From assembly GCF_900163665.1 (NCBI RefSeq), contig NZ_FUIA01000019.1:186001-250000 (forward strand): DNA of 64,000 nucleotides. Reading direction: 5' to 3'. Below the pieces are notes generated by a model. That model made no database searches, was not told where the DNA came from, and saw only the letters and a program-made list of their open reading frames with translations. The stretch comes from Frigoribacterium sp. JB110. GTDB taxonomy: Bacteria; Actinomycetota; Actinomycetes; Actinomycetales; Microbacteriaceae. Made by a program: the position numbers and the translations under genes. Of this stretch, positions 8,786 through 16,804 are shown piece by piece (position 1 is the first letter of the stretch; every line of letters starts with the position of its first letter).

Positions 8786-8995
8786 TCGTTCGGTGTCTCA
8801 CCCATGCGGGTACTGACGCGGCTGCGCGCCGAGAAGTTCGCTGAGTTGCTGCACATGACGGGGTGGAGTGTCCAACGATGTTCGGAGGCGGTGGGGTGGC
8901 CGGATGCGAGTCACGCCGCGAGGATGATGAAACGCATCTACGGCCTCACGCCAACGCAGTACCGGACGGCAGCGCGGGCGCGTCCGCACCTCTGA
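8786..8995 (+). pseudogene. 3' remnant of an AraC-family regulator
   Basis: About 68 codons match the C-terminal half of an AraC/XylS DNA-binding domain: LRAEKFAELLHMTGW, then a second helix-turn-helix VQRCSEAVGWPDASHAARM, then KRIYGLTPTQYR. The N-terminal part is not found to the left; the reading frame runs straight into the IS110 right end. The IS therefore probably inserted into, or moved beside, this gene. No start codon with a ribosome binding site is seen. Confidence 0.6.
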
Positions 8996-9007
8996 TGCCC
9001 GTGTAGG

Positions 9008-12000
9008 TCATCGCCCGAGTCCGTGCCCGGAGTCTCGGTCTGTGTGACGGTCCGCTTCATGTTCGATCGAGCGCAGCTGTTCTTGCCGTTGTGCCTGTGC
9101 ACGTGCGACGGCTTCCGCGTCAGCGTGCCGTTGCCGGATTAGGGCTGCGGACTGACTTGGTGGGAGCGCTTCGATCTGGGCCAGGTGTTCGCGGAGCTCG
9201 CTCGTGCGCTCTTGCCAGTGATCCCGGTACCTCGCGACTCCGCCGTGGTGCGCCTGTCCGGGGAGATAGTGCTGGAAGACGTCACCTGTGAGCTGGGCGC
9301 GATCGCGCAACTGTCTTCCGACCGCGCTGGAGCGGGCTGTGCGTGCCTGTTCAAGGGCATCGGATGCTTCAACTACCTGCGGAATCACTGCCGTCTGCCG
9401 TTGGGTGACCTCCTGTGTCCACTGTTCAAGGTCACGGCCGGCTCGTGGTTCGGACCCCCACCGGTCCCGGATATCCCGTCGGGCCTGCTCACGTACGGTC
9501 GCTGCGGTATTGAGTGTCTTTGCGGTGGATCGTTTCTTGAACCTGCCCGCCGCCCGGTGCGCGGCGGCGGCACGCTCTGCTTCCGCCGCATGGTCGAGGT
9601 AGACGGTGCCGTCCCGCTCAGCGTCCACCAGCAGTGACGGCATCACCGTATCGAGGACATGCGCGAGCCGTGTTTCTGCCTCAGCGATCTGCGGGTCGAG
9701 TTCTTCACGTTCGGCGTGCTGCTCCTGCACCTGCCGTTCAAGCAAGGAAACGGCTCGCTCCCATCTCGCTGCTTCCTGCTCTGCATGCTGGATCGCTTCG
9801 GTGAGGCGTTCGCGCTCGGCGTTCACGAACGCTACGGGTCCGTTGGTGATGAGTCCGTTGACGGCTTCTCGCGCATCCTGGGTGGCGGCGGCGAGTCCTC
9901 GGTCTGCCCGGTCACGTTCGATGGCTTGCACGAACTGTGCCCGTGCGTCGTCGGGGTCGGTGGCGGTGATGTGGAGGGTGTTCGTCCCTCGTCCTCGGGT
10001 CATCCCGACGTAGGTCCCTGCGCCATCGAGCCCATCCCCGAGCACCGTATGCGAGGCGTCGGTGGTGGTGCCTTGCACCCCGTAGGCAGTGGACGCGTAT
10101 GCCAGGTGCGCATGCTCTTTCACATAGTCGGCGGGAAGCCGCACGGTCTGCTGTCGTTTCCGGTCGGTGCCGTTCTCGACCGCGAACACGGTGCCGTTGT
10201 CGGTGACGTGTTGCATGGTGAACGTCTGCCGGTTCGCCACCCCAATGGCGCTGTCGTTCTTCCGGACCTGGATCACGTCACCGGCACCGATATCGAGCCC
10301 GTCACTGCCGGTTACGGTGCGGGTGTGGTCGAGTACGCCCCGTTCGAGACGTGCTGCTTGGATGCGGGCGTTGAGTTCTCGTGCTTCCTCATTCGTCGCC
10401 ACCGTCACCGCATCACCTGGCGTAGTAGCCGCTGCGATGTGCGCGCGCAGCGCATCCTCCGAATCGTGGAGGTGCACGAGCCCCATCTCCTGCAACCGGT
10501 CGAACAGCGCAGCGGGATCAGCGCCGTCGCGCAGTTGCAGCGTCAGGGCTGCGTATGCGGGGTCGGTGAAGCGATGCAGCCCGGTCATATCCAACGTGAT
10601 GCCGCGTATCTGCGCAGCAATGTCGATGACGCCACCGCGTCCGACGGCGGGAAGCTGTGCGCGGTCACCGACGAGCGCAACCGTCGCACCTGCTTCGGCG
10701 GTCACGGTGAACAGGGCGATGGCGGTGTCCTGGTCGAGCATCCCCGCCTCATCCACCACCACCCGCTCACCGGGAGCAAGCCGAGCATGCTCGGGAGGCT
10801 CGTCGAAGGTTCGCCCGCTATCGGGATCGGTGTCACCCGCTGTGAGACGCGTCCAGACGCCATCGGCGTTCCACCGGAACCCGTGCGAATAGACCAGGGC
10901 GGCAGCGCTGTCGGCGGGGATGCCGAGCGCTTCGCCCGCGACTTGCGCGGCTTTCTTCGTCGGAGCGACCACCCGTGTCCGTCTGCCGTCGGTGGCTGCG
11001 GCGTCGATGGCGGGGCGCAGCATCGTTGTCTTCCCTGAGCCTGCTGCTCCTTCCACGATGACGAGCGGATCGGTCGATGCAATGGCTGCGGCGGCCTGCA
11101 ACTGGTCAGCATCCAGTCTCTGCGCAGACGACAGTGCCGCAACCCCTGAATGCTGCACTCCCCGTTCGGGTCTTGCGGCGGTGAGGAGGTCGCACAGCCG
11201 AGCCTCGGCCTGCACAACGCGGACGCTCGTGAGGTGCGCAACATGATCCGGGCGTGCAGCATGCTCGGGCAGGATCGAGAAGCAATCGGACACCGCCAGC
11301 TCGGTTGCGAGGTGCACGAACTCCCGCAGCTCCACCGGCGACGCACTGACACCGTGCTCGGTGGTGATCCGGGTGACGTGCTCCCGCACCTGGTGCGGCG
11401 TCCACGCCGACGAGCCGGCGGCGCACCGATCCAACGCGCGTGACGCCACTTCCTGGATCGAGAGGTCATCGAGCCCCACGGTCGGGCGCTGTGCCGCTTT
11501 CGTAAGGCTGTCGGGATCGTATCCGGCGTCGGCGAGTTCGGCCCTCCAACCGGCCTCTGTCGCCAGCACGGAGGGCTTCTTGCCCGGACGCTCGTGCGCC
11601 CAAGCCTTGTGCAGCAAGCGCGCCCGGATGATGGGGCCTGCGGTCTCGCCGCGGTGCGCAGTTTCCCATTCGGCTTCGAACCTGTCGAGATTGCGCTCGA
11701 CCTGGCGGGCGCGCTTCGACATCACATGGTTGAACGGCTGCAACTCCACCACCTCGCCCGTCACCGGATCGAGGGTGAGACCCTTCCGGTCAAGTACATC
11801 GGCAAGCTGCGGGTGTGCGGCGATGATGGCGGTGCCGAGGGCGCGGATCGCGCCTTGCTGCTTGAACAGTGCGCCGGTGTCGAGAGCACGCCATTCCCCT
11901 GCCGCCTGCACGCGGGTGCCGATCTGGAAGTGGATATGCCGGTGCGGATCACCCGCACGACTCGTCTTATGCGTCACAGCCACGGTCTGCAATGACTCGA

Positions 12001-12448
12001 CCGACACGACCTCTTGCGCCCCGCGTGGGCCGACACGGGTGGTGGAGTTCTGTGCGAGCCACCGGCGTATCTCTGCCGTCGCATCCGCCTGCGCCACATC
12101 GAGCACCGCTGAGACTTCAGGGTGCAACGCAGCAGCGATCGAGAGTGACTTCGGAGCGTTGATGACCATCTCCGCAAACCGCGGCGACCCGCGCTTCCCG
12201 CCACCGGCCTCACGCGGCGTGCCCATCGAGGTACCGCTCGTCGGGTCGGTCCAGTCGACCCACGCCGCGTACTCATCCGCGTCGAGAGTGCGTGCGCCGA
12301 TGATCTCGCCTGCCGCGTTGGTGATGGTGAAGTTCGCGAGGGCGGTTCCGGCTTCGAGGTAGTAGTCGTCTGCGGTGGCACGGTCGGACTCCAGATACCG
12401 GCGCGCAGCCGAGCCGACACCCCGGAACAGGGTGATACCGCCCTTCAT
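9008..12448 (-). CDS. MobF-family conjugative relaxase-helicase (TraA/TrwC-like)
   Basis: A protein of 1146 residues. The N-terminal TrwC relaxase domain shows the tyrosine pair DDYYLEAG near residue 28 and the metal-binding histidines HRHIHF near residue 168. A superfamily 1 helicase follows, with Walker A EGAAGSGKTTM near 465 and Walker B VVVDEAGMLDQD. The C-terminal third is charged and probably coiled-coil (ERQVQEQHAEREELDPQ). Relaxases of this class nick oriT and unwind DNA for transfer. The frame opens 24 codons earlier, but ATG 12448 has a strong GGGAGGA five bases upstream. That Shine-Dalgarno lies in a 13-base inverted repeat. No coupling protein or type IV secretion genes are seen here. 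Confidence 0.88.
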   Translation of the reverse strand: MKGGITLFRGVGSAARRYLESDRATADDYYLEAGTALANFTITNAAGEIIGARTLDADEYAAWVDWTDPTSGTSMGTPREAGGGKRGSPRFAEMVINAPKSLSIAAALHPEVSAVLDVAQADATAEIRRWLAQNSTTRVGPRGAQEVVSVESLQTVAVTHKTSRAGDPHRHIHFQIGTRVQAAGEWRALDTGALFKQQGAIRALGTAIIAAHPQLADVLDRKGLTLDPVTGEVVELQPFNHVMSKRARQVERNLDRFEAEWETAHRGETAGPIIRARLLHKAWAHERPGKKPSVLATEAGWRAELADAGYDPDSLTKAAQRPTVGLDDLSIQEVASRALDRCAAGSSAWTPHQVREHVTRITTEHGVSASPVELREFVHLATELAVSDCFSILPEHAARPDHVAHLTSVRVVQAEARLCDLLTAARPERGVQHSGVAALSSAQRLDADQLQAAAAIASTDPLVIVEGAAGSGKTTMLRPAIDAAATDGRRTRVVAPTKKAAQVAGEALGIPADSAAALVYSHGFRWNADGVWTRLTAGDTDPDSGRTFDEPPEHARLAPGERVVVDEAGMLDQDTAIALFTVTAEAGATVALVGDRAQLPAVGRGGVIDIAAQIRGITLDMTGLHRFTDPAYAALTLQLRDGADPAALFDRLQEMGLVHLHDSEDALRAHIAAATTPGDAVTVATNEEARELNARIQAARLERGVLDHTRTVTGSDGLDIGAGDVIQVRKNDSAIGVANRQTFTMQHVTDNGTVFAVENGTDRKRQQTVRLPADYVKEHAHLAYASTAYGVQGTTTDASHTVLGDGLDGAGTYVGMTRGRGTNTLHITATDPDDARAQFVQAIERDRADRGLAAATQDAREAVNGLITNGPVAFVNAERERLTEAIQHAEQEAARWERAVSLLERQVQEQHAEREELDPQIAEAETRLAHVLDTVMPSLLVDAERDGTVYLDHAAEAERAAAAHRAAGRFKKRSTAKTLNTAATVREQARRDIRDRWGSEPRAGRDLEQWTQEVTQRQTAVIPQVVEASDALEQARTARSSAVGRQLRDRAQLTGDVFQHYLPGQAHHGGVARYRDHWQERTSELREHLAQIEALPPSQSAALIRQRHADAEAVARAQAQRQEQLRSIEHEADRHTDRDSGHGLGR

Positions 12449-12453
12449 CTGGT

Positions 12454-12483
12454 CCTCCCTCATGAGTGGTCTCATGAGGGAGG
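12454..12483. repeat. 13-bp perfect inverted repeat over the relaxase ribosome binding site
   Basis: Arms CCTCCCTCATGAG and CTCATGAGGGAGG are perfect complements around a 4-base spacer TGGT. On the relaxase mRNA the downstream arm supplies the Shine-Dalgarno, so folding would block translation. The same DNA could also be a protein operator or part of a transfer origin, since oriT often lies next to the relaxase gene. Confidence 0.55.
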
Positions 12484-12593
12484 TACGCACCACGGCCCCG
12501 CCGTAGTATGCGTCCCTCACTTTGTTGCTGAGGAGTGTTTGAGCCGAGGAGCCAGGCAGTCGGGTTCTCAGGGTCGGTTCGTAGACTCGGGGG

Positions 12594-12809
12594 GTGCGGA
12601 TTCTGGTGGAGGTAAGTGAGCGGGCTCAGGCCTGTTACGACGTGGGGTTGTCTGCCGGATTTGAGACAGCCTGGGGTCTCTCTGCGGCTGATCCCACCTT
12701 GACGCGGCTTGACGCTCAGAAGCGGGTGTCAAGCATCGACTTCGATCCGTCCTCTGAGCGGATGCGACGCGGTAACTTCTCGTCCGCACCGTGGGTGGTG
12801 TCCGCATGA
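12594..12809 (+). CDS. Small hypothetical protein in the mobile element
   Basis: A 71-residue frame starting at GTG 12594, beginning MRILVEVSERAQACYDVG and ending APWVVSA. I recognise no family. Support comes from its stop overlapping the ATG of the next gene (ATGA at 12806), the coupling seen throughout this cluster. The ribosome binding site is weak (GGGG just before the start), so the start is uncertain. It lies divergent to the relaxase. Confidence 0.45.
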   Translation: MRILVEVSERAQACYDVGLSAGFETAWGLSAADPTLTRLDAQKRVSSIDFDPSSERMRRGNFSSAPWVVSA

Positions 12810-13924
12810 TCGACACAACCTCGCTGGCAGACCTCCTCATGTGCGGGCCACGGGGACGACGCCTGCTCCTCGAGTATGCGATCGCATCCGATCGCCTCCA
12901 CGTCCCCGAGTACCGTGAGGACTCGTTCAACGCGGGAGTCTTTCTCGCCTCGTATCACCTTGACCCAGGCAAGGGCACATCGGTGCAGTTGATCGGCAAC
13001 GTCGGTGGGGAGGTTCGGGAGGTCGCCCCCGCTGAGGTTGCAGCGCGCTTGGAAACTGTGTCGTTGGCCGAAGTGACCCCGGAACTGTTGCGTGACTGCG
13101 TCTCCGAGCCGGTCGGTTCGGCCAGGTACTGGCAGGAGGCGGACGGGAGCGACGTACTTGCGGTGTCAGATGAGTTGCAGGTTCCGCTTCGCCGCGTCGC
13201 GGAGCACATTGCCGCGTCTGCGCATGCCACGTGGTGGGGTGAGCCGGTGGCGGAGCGTTCCCAATGGCAGGTGGAGTGGGATGACGCACCAACGCACGAG
13301 ATCATGGCAGACCCGATGGCATTACTCCGCAAGGTGCGGGATCAGATCGTCGAGGAAGAACTGGCTGCTCGGCGGGAGCGTCCGTCGGATGTGACCGCGA
13401 ACTGGAGCGGGAACTGGTGGTCACGCCCACCGTGGGAGCTTCCCTCAACCACCAGGGCACTGTTCGACGAGAGTCCTGCCGGGTTGTGGTTCGTGGAAGA
13501 CAGCCTCGGCTGGGAGCAAGCGAACACGCGGCGGCTGGGGGTACCCGCTGGGCTGCGTATCTTCGAGATTGACACCGCCGAAGCGTGGGCGGATCTATGC
13601 GCGCGGTTCCCGATCGAGGTCACCGCGCAAAAGCGTCACGACTGGTACCGCGCCACCGGGCGAGACGGTGCTTGGGTGGTCCCGGACTGGGCGAAAGTCG
13701 CCGAACACTACGACGCTGTACACCTCCAGACACAGACCTATCTCTCTGCGGCGGGAATCGCGATCCCTGTCGATGAGCAGACCGCTACCGTGATCGCGGG
13801 CTGGGACCCGGATCAGACGTTCTGGTTTACACCGAACGTGCGCTACATCGATGATCCTGTGCGGTGGGTAGTTGAAGAGAACGGTGAACGCACCGATTGG
13901 GTCAGACAGGAGAACCCAACATGA
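12806..13924 (+). CDS. Hypothetical protein, mobile-element cargo
   Basis: A 372-residue soluble protein with no signal peptide or membrane segment. It is rich in Trp in its middle and C-terminal parts (NWSGNWWSRPPWE; KRHDWYRATGRDGAWVVPDW; HYDAVHLQTQTYLSAAGIAI; AGWDPDQTFWF). Proteins with a similar C-terminal pattern are, as I recall, common uncharacterised actinobacterial proteins; I cannot name a function. ATG 12806 overlaps the upstream stop, and its own stop overlaps the lipoprotein start, so the three genes form one operon. A five-codon longer GTG start is possible. Confidence 0.75.
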   Translation: MIDTTSLADLLMCGPRGRRLLLEYAIASDRLHVPEYREDSFNAGVFLASYHLDPGKGTSVQLIGNVGGEVREVAPAEVAARLETVSLAEVTPELLRDCVSEPVGSARYWQEADGSDVLAVSDELQVPLRRVAEHIAASAHATWWGEPVAERSQWQVEWDDAPTHEIMADPMALLRKVRDQIVEEELAARRERPSDVTANWSGNWWSRPPWELPSTTRALFDESPAGLWFVEDSLGWEQANTRRLGVPAGLRIFEIDTAEAWADLCARFPIEVTAQKRHDWYRATGRDGAWVVPDWAKVAEHYDAVHLQTQTYLSAAGIAIPVDEQTATVIAGWDPDQTFWFTPNVRYIDDPVRWVVEENGERTDWVRQENPT

Positions 13925-14649
13925 TGATCGGAACACGACTGCGGCCGCGTGTCGCGCTCGGCACGGCAGCTGCCGTAGCAGCAGTGATCCTGCTGTCTGC
14001 CTGCACACCATCACCGACGACAACCTCGACCGATGCTGAGGGGAACACGGTCACCGTCGATTGGGTCGACTACCCGGCGAGTGCGGGCATCCCAGCAAGC
14101 GATGTGCTGATGCTCCCCGCTGCTGAAGAGGTTGAAGCACGGGCAGGCCAGCTCATCGTCGAAGTTCAGGACACTCTCGAAACTGAGTACGGCATCAGCG
14201 AGTGGACGGTAGAAAGCGAAAGTGGCTGGTATCCGGAGGAAGGCAACGGGTACGGCGGCAAATCGCTACTGACCACCTATAACTCTGCAATCCATGAGGT
14301 GAACGTCGAGATTCCTGTCGAACAATGGGACGCGGTCATCGACACCGTTCGACAGATCGCGGAACGGTATGAGATCACTGACCAAGCGCGTGACACCTAC
14401 TTCGAGGAGTATCCCGAGTGGATGCGGGTAGGGAGCTTCCATCGCGGAGCTGAGTTCTTCGACGTCACCATCCAGGACGACACGCTCAACCCCGACTACC
14501 AGGCGGGCGAGAGCGACGACGAACTCGTGGCGGGCGTTTCCTTGTTTTATGGGATCACGACGATCAGCGAAACAGATCGTGCCGAGTTCATCCGCCGCGC
14601 AACCCCTTTCGAGGGAATCAAGATGCCTGAGGCAACGACTTCCGACTGA
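13921..14649 (+). CDS. Putative lipoprotein, mobile-element cargo
   Basis: This 242-residue protein begins with a basic stretch and a hydrophobic signal ending in the lipobox LLSAC (Cys near residue 29), followed by a Ser/Thr/Pro-rich linker. It should be lipidated and held outside the membrane. The rest is acidic (ETEYGISEWTVESESGW; EYPEWMRVGSFHRG) with no recognised domain. ATG 13921 overlaps the previous stop (ATGA) and has AGGAG upstream. Pairing with the preceding cytosolic protein suggests joint function such as surface exclusion or sensing, but that is speculation. Confidence 0.8.
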   Translation: MMIGTRLRPRVALGTAAAVAAVILLSACTPSPTTTSTDAEGNTVTVDWVDYPASAGIPASDVLMLPAAEEVEARAGQLIVEVQDTLETEYGISEWTVESESGWYPEEGNGYGGKSLLTTYNSAIHEVNVEIPVEQWDAVIDTVRQIAERYEITDQARDTYFEEYPEWMRVGSFHRGAEFFDVTIQDDTLNPDYQAGESDDELVAGVSLFYGITTISETDRAEFIRRATPFEGIKMPEATTSD

Positions 14650-15006
14650 CACTCACGCACGCTCATGCCACCGTGGCCCCACCGTGCGGCCTGGGGTTTG
14701 CTGTCTAAGGGGTGAACCGCAGTGCCATCGATTCGGTGGGACTGCCTGATCCGGGAGAGTCTGTCGCTGAGCCGTATCACGGTGGTGCCGATTCGGCTCC
14801 ACCGTCTCATCTGGGATGAAACAGTTCTGTGGTGAACCGATTTCTGCCGGTCGGGGGTGTTGAATCAACACTCCCGGTGGTTGTGAATCACGACCACCGC
14901 ACCGGGTCCCCGATTGAGTTGCGTGAGCACATATAGTAGCTCATGTTTCGGGTAAATACTAGATGTTGTGGTTTGGGTGACGCACCTGTCGTGTATGAAC
15001 ACGATC
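14650..15006. other. Non-coding block between cargo operon and a small gene
   Basis: About 350 bases without a convincing gene. It holds the tandem palindromes at 14852-14899 and a smaller repeat TGAGC...GCTCA around 14923-14942 enclosing ATATAGT. This would be a natural place for a transfer origin, replication or regulatory site of the element. No member of a known site class was recognised. Confidence 0.5.
14852..14899. repeat. Two tandem palindromes with centres 23 bp apart
   Basis: The first palindrome (14852-14876, centre 14864) has arms running outward from TTGAATCAA through GTG/CAC and GGG/CCC with a single G-T pair. The second (14875-14899, centre 14887) runs from GTGAATCAC out to GGTGGT/ACCACC with a single T-G pair. 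Both share the core TGAATCA, abut each other, and are spaced about two helical turns apart, as expected for cooperative binding of a dimeric protein. They could equally be termination or transfer-origin structures. Confidence 0.6.
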
Positions 15007-15216
15007 ATGCACACCACTGACACCCCATGTATTTCCCGCACCAGTCAGGTACGGATCCCACATCGGAGGCGGGCGCAATTGCCGGGCAAGCTTCCGCCAG
15101 GCTTCGACCCGGAGGCGTTCGTTCGGGAGGCGTGTGAGCGGTCGGGGGTGTCTTTCGCCGTTACTGACCCGGTCGCGCTTTCAAAGCTCCGTGTGCTCAC
15201 CAAACCCGAAGCTTGA
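15007..15216 (+). CDS. Small hypothetical protein next to the recombinase
   Basis: A frame of about 69 residues from ATG 15007 (earlier in-frame starts at 14995 and 14968). The N-terminus is basic (HRRRAQLPGK), followed by GFDPEAFVREACERSGV and DPVALSKLRVL, which look helical. It is convergent to the serine recombinase, a position where small element-encoded regulators or excision factors occur. No helix-turn-helix could be assigned and no strong ribosome binding site was seen, so it is only moderately supported. Confidence 0.4.
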   Translation: MHTTDTPCISRTSQVRIPHRRRAQLPGKLPPGFDPEAFVREACERSGVSFAVTDPVALSKLRVLTKPEA

Positions 15217-15277
15217 CCCCGCCGTGCTCTCGATGCAGCGCTTCCGGGGATCGCCTGTATGCGCTGCGCTCTTTGTG

Positions 15278-16753
15278 TCAGGCTTTGAAGGTGATCTGCA
15301 CTCGTTCGGGCCTGAATCTTGCGCCACCGTTGGGGAGGGGCAGGATCACGAGGGTGTCGACGAGGGCGGCGATGATGGCGCGTTTCTGTGGGATCGACCA
15401 CTCCGACGCCCACGCTTCCCGCAGCGCAGTCTCGTCGCCGATGGGGATGCCCTTCAATGCTGCGGACTTGCTGGTACGCCCGAGGAGTCGTTCCGCTTCG
15501 GTGATGGAGTGTTGTGCTGCGGTTTTCGCGGCGTGGAGTTCTGCGCGGGTGAGGAGGCCTGCTCCGTAGTCGCGGGCCATGTCCTCCATCCGCTGCCTCG
15601 CAGCAGTGATCTGGGCCATCGCTGTTGCGACTCCGCCGTCTTCACCCGGTGCTATATCGGGGAGAGTGGTTGCGGCGAGGCGGAGGATGATCGACTCCGT
15701 AACGACCGCTTCGACACCTGCGGCGCTGGCTGAGAGTCCGCCGCGTTCCGGGCGACCTGGGAGCGGGAGACACCGGTAGAAGTGCTGCTTCGATGGGGCA
15801 GTCTGCCCGGTGCGCCAGCCACCGGTGACGAGAGTATTGCCGCACTTCCCGCAGGAGATGATCCCGGCAAGGAGACTCTTCGCTGATCGACCGACCCTGC
15901 GGTCGGGGTTTGCGAACACGGCGCGGATGCGTTCGGTTTCTTCCGGGGTGATGATCGCTTCCCAGTTCCCCGGCCCCAGGATCGCCCGCCCACCGGGTTT
16001 CTCACCCCCACGCGGCGCGTCAGGGTCGTAGGCACGCTGCCCCGAGATGCGTGCGGAGCAGAGGATCGACTTCACCGTTGATGCGTGCCACACATTCAAG
16101 CGACTCTTCCCCTTCGACGGCGGCACCGGGCCACCGTCGCGGTTGAGCCACATCGTGATCTGCCGCACCGACTGACCCGCAAGGAACCTGTCCGCCATCT
16201 CATGAATCACAGCGGCTTCTTCAGGGATGAGGACACCGCCGAGCCCGTACCCGTACTTCGGGGCACCATGCCACTCACCCCGCTCCGCCTTCTGCCTATT
16301 CGCACGACGAATGCGGTCGGCTTTATGCCCCGACTCATACGACGCGATCGCGACCAACTGGCGGGCCATCAACCGGCCCTCGTGCGCGTTCAGATCGAAC
16401 GCGCCACCTTTGACGGTATCGATGCGGATCGGATGCGACTCCACGAGATCGATGAGATCTTCCAACTCGCGCGGCTTCCGATAAAGCCGATCCACATGCC
16501 ACGCCACGATCCGAGTGGGACCGAGCTTCACCCGTTCAAGGAGATCGAGGTAGCCGGGGCGTTTCTTGTTTCCATACGCGGAGATATCGTTATCCATAAA
16601 CACGGCAGGGTTTTCCACACTGAGCCGGTGGCAAAGGTCGAGGCAGTCCTGCCGCTGCCGCTCAACCCCGGCCTCCGCGCCCGTGCGATCCTCGCTGATG
16701 CGCAGATAGACGATCACCTGCTCCATGCTGTCGTTGATATTCGTGCCGTTCAT
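15278..16753 (-). CDS. Large serine recombinase (site-specific integrase)
   Basis: A 491-residue recombinase. The N-terminal resolvase domain has VIVYLRISEDRTG with the catalytic serine, then ERQRQDC and RPGYLDLLERV. The Recombinase domain contains PKYGYGLGG and LNRDGGPVPPSKGK, followed by a zinc-ribbon-like ISCGKCGNTL...YRCLPLPGR and a coiled-coil segment (ITAARQRMEDMARDYGAG). Only three of the usual four zinc-binding cysteines are seen. ATG 16753 has GGAGG five bases upstream; a start four codons earlier has none. The gene lies about 50 bases from truncated hrpB, so it is the likely integrase of this element. Confidence 0.92.
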   Translation of the reverse strand: MNGTNINDSMEQVIVYLRISEDRTGAEAGVERQRQDCLDLCHRLSVENPAVFMDNDISAYGNKKRPGYLDLLERVKLGPTRIVAWHVDRLYRKPRELEDLIDLVESHPIRIDTVKGGAFDLNAHEGRLMARQLVAIASYESGHKADRIRRANRQKAERGEWHGAPKYGYGLGGVLIPEEAAVIHEMADRFLAGQSVRQITMWLNRDGGPVPPSKGKSRLNVWHASTVKSILCSARISGQRAYDPDAPRGGEKPGGRAILGPGNWEAIITPEETERIRAVFANPDRRVGRSAKSLLAGIISCGKCGNTLVTGGWRTGQTAPSKQHFYRCLPLPGRPERGGLSASAAGVEAVVTESIILRLAATTLPDIAPGEDGGVATAMAQITAARQRMEDMARDYGAGLLTRAELHAAKTAAQHSITEAERLLGRTSKSAALKGIPIGDETALREAWASEWSIPQKRAIIAALVDTLVILPLPNGGARFRPERVQITFKA

Positions 16754-16778
16754 GACGACCTCCATTCACCTGGTAGGT

Positions 16779-16804
16779 ACGTCGGTCAAACCCGACACGT
16801 CGAC
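16779..16804. other. Candidate attachment-site junction of the serine-recombinase element
   Basis: Between the recombinase start and the first recognisable hrpB codon (AAG of the Walker A lysine at 16805) lies an imperfect inverted repeat, ACGTCGG and CCGACACGT around TCAAAC. Serine integrases act on short imperfect palindromes next to their genes. The crossover position is inferred from where hrpB similarity begins; only one end of the element is visible. Confidence 0.4.

Noticed and set aside
9659..11038. 459-residue plus-strand frame across the relaxase gene
   Set aside because: It is the complementary strand of a clear MobF relaxase-helicase with all catalytic motifs.
16085..16804. In-frame extension of HrpB upstream to an ATG at 16085
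   Set aside because: This part is the antisense of the serine recombinase and has no HrpB similarity; it is a by-product of the insertion.
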